NCBI GenBank assembly: GCA_937988775.1
Contig: CALKHP010000037.1
Span: 1 to 29,823, forward strand
Origin: an uncultured Alphaproteobacteria bacterium
GTDB taxonomy: Bacteria > Pseudomonadota > Alphaproteobacteria > Rhizobiales > Beijerinckiaceae
Length of the DNA: 29,823 nucleotides
Direction: 5' to 3'
Made by a program: the position numbers and the translations under genes. The notes beneath the pieces are model-generated. The model had not been told where the DNA came from. It saw only the letters and a list, made by a program, of their open reading frames with translations, and did not search any database. How positions within the stretch are numbered: position 1 is the first letter of the stretch; each line of letters opens with the position of its first letter. Positions 22,140 to 29,823 of the stretch are shown here, one piece after another.

Positions 22140-23174
22140 ATGCGTTTGCGCGTTTCCGACCGCCGGGGTGACCCGCTCGCGGACGGCCGAGGGGGGCAAC
22201 GGCAGGCAATGCTGATCGACATCGAGAAGCCGGTAGCGAGACTGACGCCGCTGCAACTCGTCAAGCGGCTGCACCCGGCGGCATGGAGCCATGTCGGCGT
22301 CGATGGGCTGCTGCCCCGGCTGAAGAAGCTGCAACTGCCGCTGATCGAGAATCGCGACCTGCCCGAATCGCTCGGCCGCGTCGGCTCGCTCGAGGTGCGG
22401 CTGGCGCATTCGGCCAAGGAAATCCGCCATGCGCAGCGGCTGCGCTACAAGGTGTTCTACGAGGAGATGTCCGCCATTCCCTCGGCCAGTTCCATGCTGG
22501 CGCGGCGTGACATGGATGCGTTCGATGCGATCTGCGACCATCTGCTGGTGATCGATCACGCGGCCCGCCTCAACCGCTTCAAGAAGGCCAAGCCGCGCGT
22601 CGTCGGCACCTACCGGCTGCTGCGCCAGGATATCGCCGAGCAGAATTTCGGCTTCTACACCGCGAGCGAATACGGCGTCGACGAGTTGCTGCAACGCAAC
22701 CCCGGCGCGCGCTTCCTCGAACTCGGCCGCTCCTGCGTACTGAAACCGTACCGCAACAAGCGCACGGTCGAACTGCTGTGGCATGGCATCTGGCAATATA
22801 TCTGCCATCACGGCATCGACATCATGATCGGCTGCGCCAGCCTCGATGGCACCAATGCCGAGCGCCTCAGCCTGCCGCTGTCCTTCCTGCACCATTATGC
22901 CGCAGCCCCGGCGGATAACCGGGCCGCCGCCCTGCCGGCGCGCTACGTCTCGATGAACCGGATGCCGAAACACGAGATCGACACCAGGGCGGCGCTGCAC
23001 GCCCTGCCGCCGCTGATCAAGGGCTATCTCAGGCTCGGCGCGACCTTCGGCGACGGCGCGGTCATCGACCGGCAATTCGGCACCACGGATGTGATGGTGA
23101 TCCTGCGCACCGCCGATATCAGCGCGCGCTATGTCAGCCACTACCATTCCTCGGTGGTCAAGCGGGCGGCGTGA
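22140..23174 (+). CDS. olsB: OlsB-like L-ornithine N-alpha-acyltransferase (acyl-ACP-dependent)
   Basis: The protein of 344 residues matches OlsB-type N-acyltransferases, which transfer a 3-hydroxyacyl chain from ACP to ornithine, giving lyso-ornithine lipid. Matching segments are LEVRLAHSAKEIRHAQRLRYKVFYEEM, RDMDAFDAICDHLLVID, VVGTYRLLRQD, FLELGRSCVLKPYRNKRT, LLWHGIWQYICHHGIDIMIGCASL, LPLSFLHH and LPPLIKGYLRLGATFGDGAV. OlsB proteins are near 300 residues; ATG 22140 has AAGGG five bases away, while ATG 22209 would give 321 residues. No olsA acyltransferase is in the window. A Pho-box-like sequence lies upstream. The 3' end overlaps the convergent SDR-like gene by 17 bases. A different acyl acceptor cannot be excluded. 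Confidence 0.85.
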   Translation: MRLRVSDRRGDPLADGRGGQRQAMLIDIEKPVARLTPLQLVKRLHPAAWSHVGVDGLLPRLKKLQLPLIENRDLPESLGRVGSLEVRLAHSAKEIRHAQRLRYKVFYEEMSAIPSASSMLARRDMDAFDAICDHLLVIDHAARLNRFKKAKPRVVGTYRLLRQDIAEQNFGFYTASEYGVDELLQRNPGARFLELGRSCVLKPYRNKRTVELLWHGIWQYICHHGIDIMIGCASLDGTNAERLSLPLSFLHHYAAAPADNRAAALPARYVSMNRMPKHEIDTRAALHALPPLIKGYLRLGATFGDGAVIDRQFGTTDVMVILRTADISARYVSHYHSSVVKRAA

Positions 23175-24039
23175 TCCCCTCGCCGGCCCGCAACAACGCC
23201 GCCAACCCCTCGCGATAGCTCGGATAGCGCAGGGCGAGGCCCAATTCCCGCTTCAGGCGGGTGTTGTGGCAGCGCCGGTTCGCCGCGTAAAAACTCAGCG
23301 CCATCGGCGACAGGCCGGCCTCGGCCAGCGGAATCAGCGGCGGCGGCTCACGCCCGAGCAGGCCGGCGGCATAGGCCACGACATCGCTCGCCGGCGCCGG
23401 TTCGTCGTCGCAGACATTGAACACACCCGATTGCGGGTGCGCGATGCCGGCGACGAGCGCGCCGGCAATATCGTCGACATGGATACGGTTGAAGACCTGG
23501 CCCGGCTTGAAGATGCGCCGGGCGCGGCCGCTCGCCAGATCGGCGAGCGGATTGCGCCCCGGTCCGTAAATGCCGGCAAGGCGGAAGATCTGCACCGCCT
23601 TGCCATGCGCCGCGCCAAAGGCCTGCCAGGCGGCTTCCGCCGCGACGCGCCGCCCGGTGCGCTGCACGGCGGGCTCGAGGGCAGCGCTCTCGTCGATCCA
23701 GGCGCCGCCATGGTCGCCATAGACGCCGAGCGTCGAGAGATACTGGATGAGTTCGAGATGCGGCGCGGCGGCGAGCGCGGCGCCAAGACCGGCGAGGAAC
23801 GGATCGCCGGCCTCGCCCGGCGCGGCCGAGACGATGACGGTGCGCGCTTCCGCGATGGCGCCGGCGAGACCTGGCGATGGAGCGCCGCCGGCATGGACCT
23901 GCAAGGCGACCGGACCGCTGGCGAGCCTTGCCGCCTTCTCGGCCTTACGCACCGTGCCGTGCAGGGGCCCGAAACGGGTGCCGGCCGCCTGCGCAAAGGC
24001 GGCCGCGCTATAGCCGAAACCGAGCAGCAGCACGCTCAT
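23158..24039 (-). CDS. NAD(P)-binding SDR/epimerase-like protein (YeeZ-like)
   Basis: The 293-residue protein has an N-terminal Rossmann motif GFGYSAAAFA (residues 7-16), STLGVYGDHGG and IFRLAGIYGPGRNPL, as in atypical extended SDRs of the YeeZ group. IHVDDIAGALVAGI and VFNVCDDEPAPASDVV are also typical of epimerase-like proteins. The substrate is unknown; no sugar-pathway genes lie beside it. GGAGGA lies about seven bases before ATG 24039, which fixes the start although the frame is open further upstream. It overlaps olsB at the 3' end and lies downstream of the FzlA-like gene on the same strand, separated by an inverted repeat. Confidence 0.85.
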   Translation of the reverse strand: MSVLLLGFGYSAAAFAQAAGTRFGPLHGTVRKAEKAARLASGPVALQVHAGGAPSPGLAGAIAEARTVIVSAAPGEAGDPFLAGLGAALAAAPHLELIQYLSTLGVYGDHGGAWIDESAALEPAVQRTGRRVAAEAAWQAFGAAHGKAVQIFRLAGIYGPGRNPLADLASGRARRIFKPGQVFNRIHVDDIAGALVAGIAHPQSGVFNVCDDEPAPASDVVAYAAGLLGREPPPLIPLAEAGLSPMALSFYAANRRCHNTRLKRELGLALRYPSYREGLAALLRAGEGITPPA

Positions 24040-24069
24040 GCGGCGTTCCTCCATTTTCACTACGCCGCC

Positions 24070-24142
24070 CTCATCCTGAGCTTGTCGAAGGATGGTCCGG
24101 AAAGCGCCAGGCCGGAGCATGCTTCGACAGGCTCAGCATGAG
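24070..24142. repeat. Inverted repeat with 25-base arms
   Basis: The arms 24070-24094 and 24118-24142 are complementary in about 22 of 25 positions, each containing a form of CTGAGC-TGTCGAAG. The 23-base centre is GC-rich. It lies between the SDR-like gene and the FzlA-like gene. Elements containing GCTTGTCGAAGGATG-like sequence are, from memory, widespread in alphaproteobacterial spacers. Confidence 0.8.
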
Positions 24143-24162
24143 GGGGAAAACCCCGCCGGATA

Positions 24163-24852
24163 TCAAAAGTCGAGATCGGCGTAATGCACCGGCGGCGTCA
24201 CGCCGCGCAGCCGCTCGCCGAGCAGCAGGCGGAAGGAAGGGCGCGACTTGATGCGCGCGTACCAGAGCTTGGCGGCCTCGTCCTCGTCCCACGGCACGTC
24301 GCCGAGATAATCGCACACCGAGAGATGGGCCGCGGCGGCGAGATCGGCATAGCTGATGCGATCGCCCGCCAGCCAGTGTCGGCGCCCGATGAGCCAGCCG
24401 ATATAGTGCAGGTGATAGCGGATATTGGCGCGCGCGGTGCGCATCGAGATCATGTCCGGCGAGCCGCCGCCCTGGTCGCGGCCCATGAAGCGCTTCATGA
24501 CCTTCTCATGCGCCAGCGGCCCCGAGACTTCCTCGTGGAACTTGCGGTTGAACCAGTCGGCGATGCGGCGCACCTCGACGCGGCGCGCGGCACCTTCCGG
24601 CATCAGGCCGGGCGAATCGAGCGCCTGGCCGCGCGTCTCCTCGATATAGGCGACGATCAGGTCGGCGCCGGGCACGGCAAGCCCGTCCTCGACCAGCACC
24701 GGCACGGTGCCGGCCGGATTGAGCACCAGGAAATCGTGACGCCGCTCCCAGACGCGCTCCTCGACGGCTTCGTGCTCGAAGCCCCATTCGCCGAGAACCA
24801 GCCGGATGAAACGCGACAACGGACAAAGCGGCGAATGATACAGCGTAGACAT
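24163..24852 (-). CDS. fzlA: GST-fold protein resembling FzlA (FtsZ-localised division protein)
   Basis: The 229-residue protein has a glutathione S-transferase N-terminal fold (MSTLYHSPLCPLSRFIRL, NPAGTVPVLVEDG) and an all-alpha C-terminal part (WLAGDRISYADLAAAAHLSVCDYLG). The length, the start STLYHxPL and the conserved tail VHYADLDF match FzlA of Caulobacter, a catalytically atypical GST that binds and curves FtsZ filaments and controls constriction. The conserved acidic tail is the best evidence; an ordinary GST would not end that way. The identification is from memory of the family and needs a profile check. ATG 24852 is used; a GTG at 24861 would add three residues and no start has a clear ribosome site. 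It is divergent from uppP, another envelope gene. Confidence 0.72.
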   Translation of the reverse strand: MSTLYHSPLCPLSRFIRLVLGEWGFEHEAVEERVWERRHDFLVLNPAGTVPVLVEDGLAVPGADLIVAYIEETRGQALDSPGLMPEGAARRVEVRRIADWFNRKFHEEVSGPLAHEKVMKRFMGRDQGGGSPDMISMRTARANIRYHLHYIGWLIGRRHWLAGDRISYADLAAAAHLSVCDYLGDVPWDEDEAAKLWYARIKSRPSFRLLLGERLRGVTPPVHYADLDF

Positions 24853-24978
24853 CTGTGCCACAGGTTACGGCAGGGAGTGGAAAGCGCCGCCGGACGCGGG
24901 TGACGCCGACGGCCCAGCCGGTATATGTGGCAAAGGTTAACGGAAACGAACTGATTCGCTTCCGATACGGGGCCGGAC

Positions 24979-25788
24979 ATGGATATTGCTGCGCTTGCCC
25001 GCGCCCTGCTGCTCGGCACTGTCGAGGGTTTCACCGAATTCCTGCCGGTCTCCTCCACCGGACACCTGCTGCTGCTCCAGCACGTGATGGGCGTCGGCGA
25101 CGACGAGTTCGGCAAGACTTTCGCCGTGCTGATCCAGCTTGGCGCCATCCTCGCCATCGTGCTGGTCTACCTGCGCAAGCTGATCGCCATCGCGGCCGGC
25201 TTCTTCACCGACCGCCGCACGCGGAATTTCGTGTTCGCCGTCGTCGTCGCCTTCCTGCCGGCGGCGCTGATCGGCGGCCTGTTCTCGCAATTCATCAAGG
25301 GCGTGCTGTTCAACCCGCTGATCGTGTGCGTCTCGCTGATCGGCGGCGGCATCGTGCTCAGGCTGGTCGACGATGCCGACCTGAAAGCCGAGCGCCACGA
25401 TATTTTCGATTTCTCGATCCCGATGTGCCTGAAGATCGGCTGTTTCCAGTGCCTGGCGATGATCCCCGGCGTGTCGCGCTCGGGCGCGACCATCGTCGGC
25501 GCCATGCTGATGGGGGCCGACAAGCGCTCGGCGGCGGAATTCTCGTTCTTCCTCGCCATGCCGACCATGGCGGGCGCCTTCACGCTCGACCTGTACAAGA
25601 ATTACCACCTGCTGACGGCCGATGGCGCGCTCGTCATCGCCACCGGTTTCGCGGCGGCCTTCGTCGCCGGGCTCGTGGTGGTGCGCGGCTTCCTCGACTT
25701 CATCTCGCATCACGGCTTCACGCCGTTTGCCTGGTGGCGCATCATCCTCGGCAGCGCCGGGCTCGCCTGGCTATACGCTTTCGGCTGA
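24979..25788 (+). CDS. uppP: Undecaprenyl-diphosphatase UppP (BacA)
   Basis: The 269-residue integral membrane protein dephosphorylates undecaprenyl pyrophosphate, recycling the lipid carrier for peptidoglycan and other glycans. It shows both family signatures: EGFTEFLPVSSTGH near residues 16-29 with the catalytic glutamates and Ser/His, and PGVSRSGATI near residues 170-179 with the conserved Arg. About eight membrane helices can be read. ATG 24979 is the natural start (MDIAALARALLLGTVEG). The 126-base gap to the divergent FzlA-like gene shows no clear promoter to me. It converges with nth, whose stop is 4 bases from its own. Confidence 0.96.
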   Translation: MDIAALARALLLGTVEGFTEFLPVSSTGHLLLLQHVMGVGDDEFGKTFAVLIQLGAILAIVLVYLRKLIAIAAGFFTDRRTRNFVFAVVVAFLPAALIGGLFSQFIKGVLFNPLIVCVSLIGGGIVLRLVDDADLKAERHDIFDFSIPMCLKIGCFQCLAMIPGVSRSGATIVGAMLMGADKRSAAEFSFFLAMPTMAGAFTLDLYKNYHLLTADGALVIATGFAAAFVAGLVVVRGFLDFISHHGFTPFAWWRIILGSAGLAWLYAFG

Positions 25789-25791
25789 CCC

Positions 25792-26550
25792 TCAGGCGCG
25801 CGCCACGCTTTTCGGCTCGTAGGCGCACAGGTCGTTGAGCGGGCAGCGCCAGCATTCGGGCAGGCGCGCCTTGCACAGGTAGCGCCCGTGCAGGATCAGC
25901 CAGTGATGGGCGTGCAGCCGGTACGGCTCCGGGATCAGGCGATCGAGCCCGGCCTCGACCTGCTCCGGCGTCTTGCCCGGCGCGAGCGGAATGCGGTTCG
26001 AGACCCGGAAGACATGCGTGTCGACGGCGAAGGTCGCTTCGCCAAAGGCCATGTTCATCACGACATTGGCGGTCTTGCGCCCGACGCCCGGCAGTTTCAC
26101 CAGCGCATCGCGATCGGCCGGGACGATGCCGCCGTGGTCACGCAACAACTGCTGCGACAGGGCGATGACGTTCTTCGCCTTGTTGCGAAACAGCCCGATG
26201 GTCTTGATATGCTCGCGCACGGCATCCTCGCCGAGCGCCAGCATCTTCTGCGGCGTATCGGCGCGCGCGAACAGGCCTCGCGTCGCCTTGTTGACGCCGC
26301 TATCGGTCGCCTGCGCCGACAGCACCACCGCCACCAGCAGCGTGAACGGGTTCAGATATTCCAGTTCGCCCTTCGGCTCCGGCTCGATGGCGTGCAGGCG
26401 GCGGAACACCTCGGCGACCAGGGCGGGTGAGGCCGGCTTCCGGGCCTTCATCCTGGGAGCCTTGGTCTTGGACATTTTAGCCTTGGCCGGCTGCGTCTTG
26501 ATCGATGCGCGTTTGGCGCGGCGCGGCACATCATCGGGAGCATTGGTCAT
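25792..26550 (-). CDS. nth: Endonuclease III
   Basis: The 252-residue protein is a bifunctional DNA glycosylase/AP lyase for oxidised pyrimidines. The helix-hairpin-helix LPGVGRKTANVV holds catalytic Lys149, and AVDTHVFRVSNR holds Asp167. The C-terminal 4Fe-4S cluster cysteines are Cys216, Cys223, Cys226 and Cys232 (C-x6-C-x2-C-x5-C). The first 40 or so residues are a Lys/Arg/Pro-rich extension beyond the E. coli length. ATG 26550 is preferred over GTG 26604 because the upstream DNA is a tandem repeat, but the ribosome site is weak. ATG 26475 (MSKTKAP) is another option. It is divergent from the DUF2244 gene with a 76-base gap. Confidence 0.95.
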   Translation of the reverse strand: MTNAPDDVPRRAKRASIKTQPAKAKMSKTKAPRMKARKPASPALVAEVFRRLHAIEPEPKGELEYLNPFTLLVAVVLSAQATDSGVNKATRGLFARADTPQKMLALGEDAVREHIKTIGLFRNKAKNVIALSQQLLRDHGGIVPADRDALVKLPGVGRKTANVVMNMAFGEATFAVDTHVFRVSNRIPLAPGKTPEQVEAGLDRLIPEPYRLHAHHWLILHGRYLCKARLPECWRCPLNDLCAYEPKSVARA

Positions 26551-26596
26551 CAGGCGGCTTTCTTCATATCGGGCTTTATTCACATCGGGCTTTCTT
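26549..26596. repeat. 16-base tandem repeat upstream of nth
   Basis: CATATCGGGCTTTATT (26565-26580) and CACATCGGGCTTTCTT (26581-26596) are adjacent 16-base units differing at two positions, and a decayed third unit ends with GGCTTTCTT at 26564. They lie in the nth/DUF2244 gap. The repeat could affect the nth start or the strength of the divergent promoter. Confidence 0.75.
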
Positions 26597-26612
26597 GGCA
26601 GCACGGGCGCGC

Positions 26613-26618
26613 TATAAT
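26613..26618 (+). promoter_or_regulatory. Perfect -10 box close to the DUF2244 start (possible leaderless transcript)
   Basis: TATAAT lies 8 bases before ATG 26627. A transcript started from it would begin at or next to the start codon. No Shine-Dalgarno sequence is visible in CTCAAGCC. The -35 position at 17 bases spacing is CTTTCT, which is weak; TTGGCA at 26595 is too close. Confidence 0.4.
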
Positions 26619-26626
26619 CTCAAGCC

Positions 26627-27130
26627 ATGCACGCGATGCACCCGCTACATGCCGTGCACCCGGCCGGCAAGCTCGTCTTCTCGGCGCGGCTGCACCCCAA
26701 CCGGTCGCTCGGCCGGAGCGGGCGCCTTTTTGTCCTCACCGGCATCGGGCTGGTCGGGCTGGTGCTGTCGATCCCGCTCTATGTGCTCGGCGCGTGGCCG
26801 GTGATCGGCTTCTACGGGCTCGACATCACGGCGCTCTATATCGCCTTCCGCGTGTGCAATGCGCGGGCGCTGGATTACGAGGAACTGATCCTGACCGAGG
26901 TCGAACTGCTGTTCCGCAAGGTGCCGCACAAGGGCTCGAAGCGGGAATGGCGCTTCAACGCCTTCTGGGTCCGGCTGCAGCGCGAGGAGCACAAGGAATT
27001 CGGCGTGCAGCGGCTGGCGCTGGTCGAGGGCGGCAAATCCGTGGTGGTCGGCAGCTTCCTCGGCGCCGAGGAGAAGGCCGAAGTCGCCGGCGCGCTGCAA
27101 AGCGCATTGGGTCAGACGCGGCACGCCTGA
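26627..27130 (+). CDS. DUF2244 domain membrane protein
   Basis: The 167-residue protein has the DUF2244 layout: a short N-terminus, two membrane helices (about 32-56 and 60-78, RLFVLTGIGLVGLVL and IGFYGLDITALYIAF), then a cytoplasmic part with RVCNARALDYEELILTE, WRFNAFWVRL and GSFLGAEEKAEVAGAL. The function of the family is unknown. The start is His-rich with repeated ATGCA/GTGCA words (MHAMHPLHAVHP), so the exact start codon (26627 or 26636) is uncertain. It lies between nth (divergent) and the alkyltransferase gene, a DNA-repair neighbourhood. Confidence 0.85.
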   Translation: MHAMHPLHAVHPAGKLVFSARLHPNRSLGRSGRLFVLTGIGLVGLVLSIPLYVLGAWPVIGFYGLDITALYIAFRVCNARALDYEELILTEVELLFRKVPHKGSKREWRFNAFWVRLQREEHKEFGVQRLALVEGGKSVVVGSFLGAEEKAEVAGALQSALGQTRHA

Positions 27131-27222
27131 GCGCTGTTGCGCCGCACCATCCGGTCCGGCGTCAAGAAACGGCTTTCCTCTCGCCGCCGGCGGGCTATCC
27201 TGCCTGGCTTGGAGACGCTCCC

Positions 27223-28185
27223 ATGCCACAAACCGCCTACCGCCAGACCTCGGCCAATGCCGCAGGCGCGCCTGAGATGCTGGCCGATTACCGCCAGGTC
27301 GCGGCCGCGCTCGCCTTCATGGCCGCGCAAACCGGCCGCAGGCCCGGTCCGGACGATGCCGCCCGCCATCTCGGCCTGTCGCCTGAAGCCTTCCGGCAGC
27401 TCTTCCTGCGCTGGGCCGGGCTGACGCCGGCGGCGTTTCTGGCGGTGGTGAAACAGGCCAGGACGGCGCGGCGCGACGCTCCGGGCTTCGATTTCGCGCC
27501 GCCGCGCCAGCCGCGCGATCTCGCGGCCGTCGCCGAATCGATTGCCTCCGGGACATGGAAGGGCGGCGCCGGCCAGCGCCTTGTCTTCGGCTTTCACCCC
27601 TCGCCCTTCGGCGAGGCGCTGGTGGTGAGCGCGGGGCCAGGTCCTGCGGGGTCGGGTCCTGCGGGGTCGGGTCTGGCCGGGCTCGGCTGGGTCGATGACA
27701 AGGCGGCGCCAGGCCGGGCCGCCACCGACGGCAAACATGGCGGCGGCCGCGACGGTGCGCTCGCCGACATGCGGCGGCGCTGGCCGAAAGCCGCGTTCGT
27801 CCAGGACCAGGACGCGACCGCGCCGCTCGCCGCGCGCGCCTTCGAGCCAGCCGCGTGGCAGGCGCGCGATCCGTTGCGCGTGCTGCTGATCGGCACCGAT
27901 TTCGAGGTCACGGTATGGCGCGAACTGCTCGCCGTGCCGGTCGGGGCCACCACGACCTATTCGACGCTCGCCGCCCGCATCGGCCGGCCCGCGGCCGCGC
28001 GCGCCGTCGGCGCGGCGGTCGGCAAGAACCCGATCAGCTTCGTGGTGCCGTGTCACCGCGCGCTCGGCAAATCCGGCGCGCTCACCGGCTATCACTGGGG
28101 CCTCGCCCGCAAGCAGGCGATCCTCGGCTGGGAAGCCGGTCAGTGCCAGGATCGCTCCGGTATTCGCCAGCAACCGGCGCCGTAA
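27223..28185 (+). CDS. HTH-containing methylated-DNA-protein cysteine methyltransferase (Ada-like without the N-terminal Zn domain)
   Basis: The 320-residue protein has an AraC-type helix-turn-helix part (about residues 17-80, DDAARHLGLSPEAFRQLFLRWAG-like) followed by an Ogt/AdaB domain. The acceptor cysteine is Cys277 in VVPCHRALGKSGALTGYHWG, preceded by TTYSTLAARIGRPAAARAVG. It repairs O6-alkylguanine by irreversible transfer to this cysteine. The N-terminal Cys-rich zinc domain of full Ada is absent, so self-regulation by phosphotriester repair is not expected. A Gly/Pro/Ser loop of about 35 residues with 15-base DNA repeats lies inside the N-terminal part of the Ogt domain. ATG 27223 follows GGAG. 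Confidence 0.88.
   Translation: MPQTAYRQTSANAAGAPEMLADYRQVAAALAFMAAQTGRRPGPDDAARHLGLSPEAFRQLFLRWAGLTPAAFLAVVKQARTARRDAPGFDFAPPRQPRDLAAVAESIASGTWKGGAGQRLVFGFHPSPFGEALVVSAGPGPAGSGPAGSGLAGLGWVDDKAAPGRAATDGKHGGGRDGALADMRRRWPKAAFVQDQDATAPLAARAFEPAAWQARDPLRVLLIGTDFEVTVWRELLAVPVGATTTYSTLAARIGRPAAARAVGAAVGKNPISFVVPCHRALGKSGALTGYHWGLARKQAILGWEAGQCQDRSGIRQQPAP
27640..27684 (+). repeat. In-frame 15-base tandem repeat inside the alkyltransferase gene
   Basis: GGTCCTGCGGGGTCG occurs twice without change (27640-27654 and 27655-27669), followed by a diverged third unit. Each unit adds five residues of the GPAGS type. Copy-number change would lengthen or shorten the loop without a frameshift. Confidence 0.85.
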
Positions 28186-28224
28186 TGCGCGCGCGCCAGG
28201 GTGTTCGCAGGTAATCGCGCGCTT

Positions 28225-28247
28225 TCGCCGGCACGCCGGCGATTTTT
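28225..28247 (+). terminator. Rho-independent terminator after the alkyltransferase gene
   Basis: TCGCCGG-CACG-CCGGCGA is a perfect 7-base stem with a 4-base loop, followed by TTTTT. It lies 39 bases after the alkyltransferase stop and isolates dnaK transcription. The rest of 28248-28397 is GC-rich and shows no gene. Confidence 0.8.
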
Positions 28248-28397
28248 ATAGTCCGGGGCCGCCAAACCCCGACTACGCGCGGCGGCCACGAAAACTGCGC
28301 CATTGCGCCTCGACGCAGCATGGCGGCGGCGGCGATTTGCCTGCGGACAGCAACGCGCCGCCGCGCGCGCGCCGGCGAAAACTTGGGGCGAGACACC

Positions 28398-28429
28398 CTT
28401 GTGACGTTTCGCTCTCCTCCTTATATCGG
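28398..28429 (+). promoter_or_regulatory. Sigma-32 (RpoH) heat-shock promoter of dnaK
   Basis: CTTG (28398-28401), an 18-base spacer and CTTATATCGG (28420-28429) fit the alphaproteobacterial heat-shock consensus CTTG-N16/18-CYTATNTNNG at every defined position. The transcript would start near 28435 and carry a leader of about 105 bases before ATG 28540. No CIRCE element is present, in line with sigma-32 control of dnaK. Confidence 0.75.
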
Positions 28430-28539
28430 GCTCATCGCTTGCCGGACCGGTGCTCTGCCGGGCCGGCGCCAAAATCTCCATCTCCGGGCCGGTCGCTTCG
28501 GGACGGGCTCGGGAGAGCTGCTGAAAAGGGCTTGAAATC

Positions 28540-29823
<1,284 letters not shown>

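Noticed and set aside
22102..22140. ATG 22102 as start of a small gene before olsB
   Set aside because: It is out of frame with olsB, lacks a ribosome site, and falls inside the Pho-box-like sequence.
24916..24950. CtrA box (TTAA-N7-TTAA) before uppP
   Set aside because: Only one TTAA is present; the second half is GAAC, so the match is too poor.
26794..27222. Upstream extension of the alkyltransferase frame into the DUF2244 gene
   Set aside because: The extension is out of frame with DUF2244, is Arg/Gly-rich and has no similarity; ATG 27223 has a GGAG ribosome site.

Overview
The window reads as a stretch of chromosome from a GC-rich alphaproteobacterium, most likely of the order Hyphomicrobiales (Rhizobiales). 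The reasons are the GC content, the gene set (RegB/ActS-type redox kinase, intracellular PhaZ, OlsB, FzlA-like GST, DUF4170, DUF2244, ScfR-type regulator), an alphaproteobacterial sigma-32 promoter in front of dnaK, and the intergenic palindromes. The genus cannot be fixed from sequence alone. Nearly all DNA is coding and the genes are mostly conserved chromosomal ones. I see no prophage, transposase, CRISPR array, rRNA or intact tRNA.

Layout from left to right. A truncated RegB-like membrane sensor kinase (1-575, minus) diverges from an intracellular polyhydroxybutyrate depolymerase (715-2115), with a TGC-N3-GCA palindrome between them. Two large palindromes follow, then a YgjP-type metallopeptidase and a Bcr/CflA drug-efflux protein. 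A class A penicillin-binding protein (minus) and hrcA (minus) come next. hrcA is divergent from the rph-rdgB-hemW operon. After a block of hairpin repeats comes an ScfR/RamB-type regulator (minus), divergent from aceA (isocitrate lyase), which is followed by a DUF4170 gene. A second repeat-rich spacer precedes mutS. Then come a membrane protein and osmC (both minus), comM, a hybrid histidine kinase and olsB. An SDR-like protein and an FzlA-like GST protein (both minus) are followed by uppP. The right end holds nth (minus), a DUF2244 membrane protein, an HTH-alkyltransferase and dnaK, which is cut by the window end.

Functional threads: carbon storage and acetate use (phaZ, aceA, its ScfR regulator); envelope building and division (class A PBP, uppP, FzlA-like protein, olsB); genome and nucleotide-pool maintenance (mutS, rdgB, nth, alkyltransferase, comM); heat shock (hrcA, dnaK); sensing (RegB-like kinase, hybrid kinase).

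I found no clearly new multi-gene system. The items most worth a second look are: the aceA-DUF4170 unit with its divergent regulator; a family of small hairpins with a constant TCAAG/CTTGA loop and varying but self-complementary arms; a Pho-box-like site before olsB; a perfect TATAAT 8 bases before a start codon that lacks a ribosome site (possible leaderless mRNA); a hybrid kinase with a degenerate first receiver; and an alkyltransferase with an expanding Gly/Pro loop.
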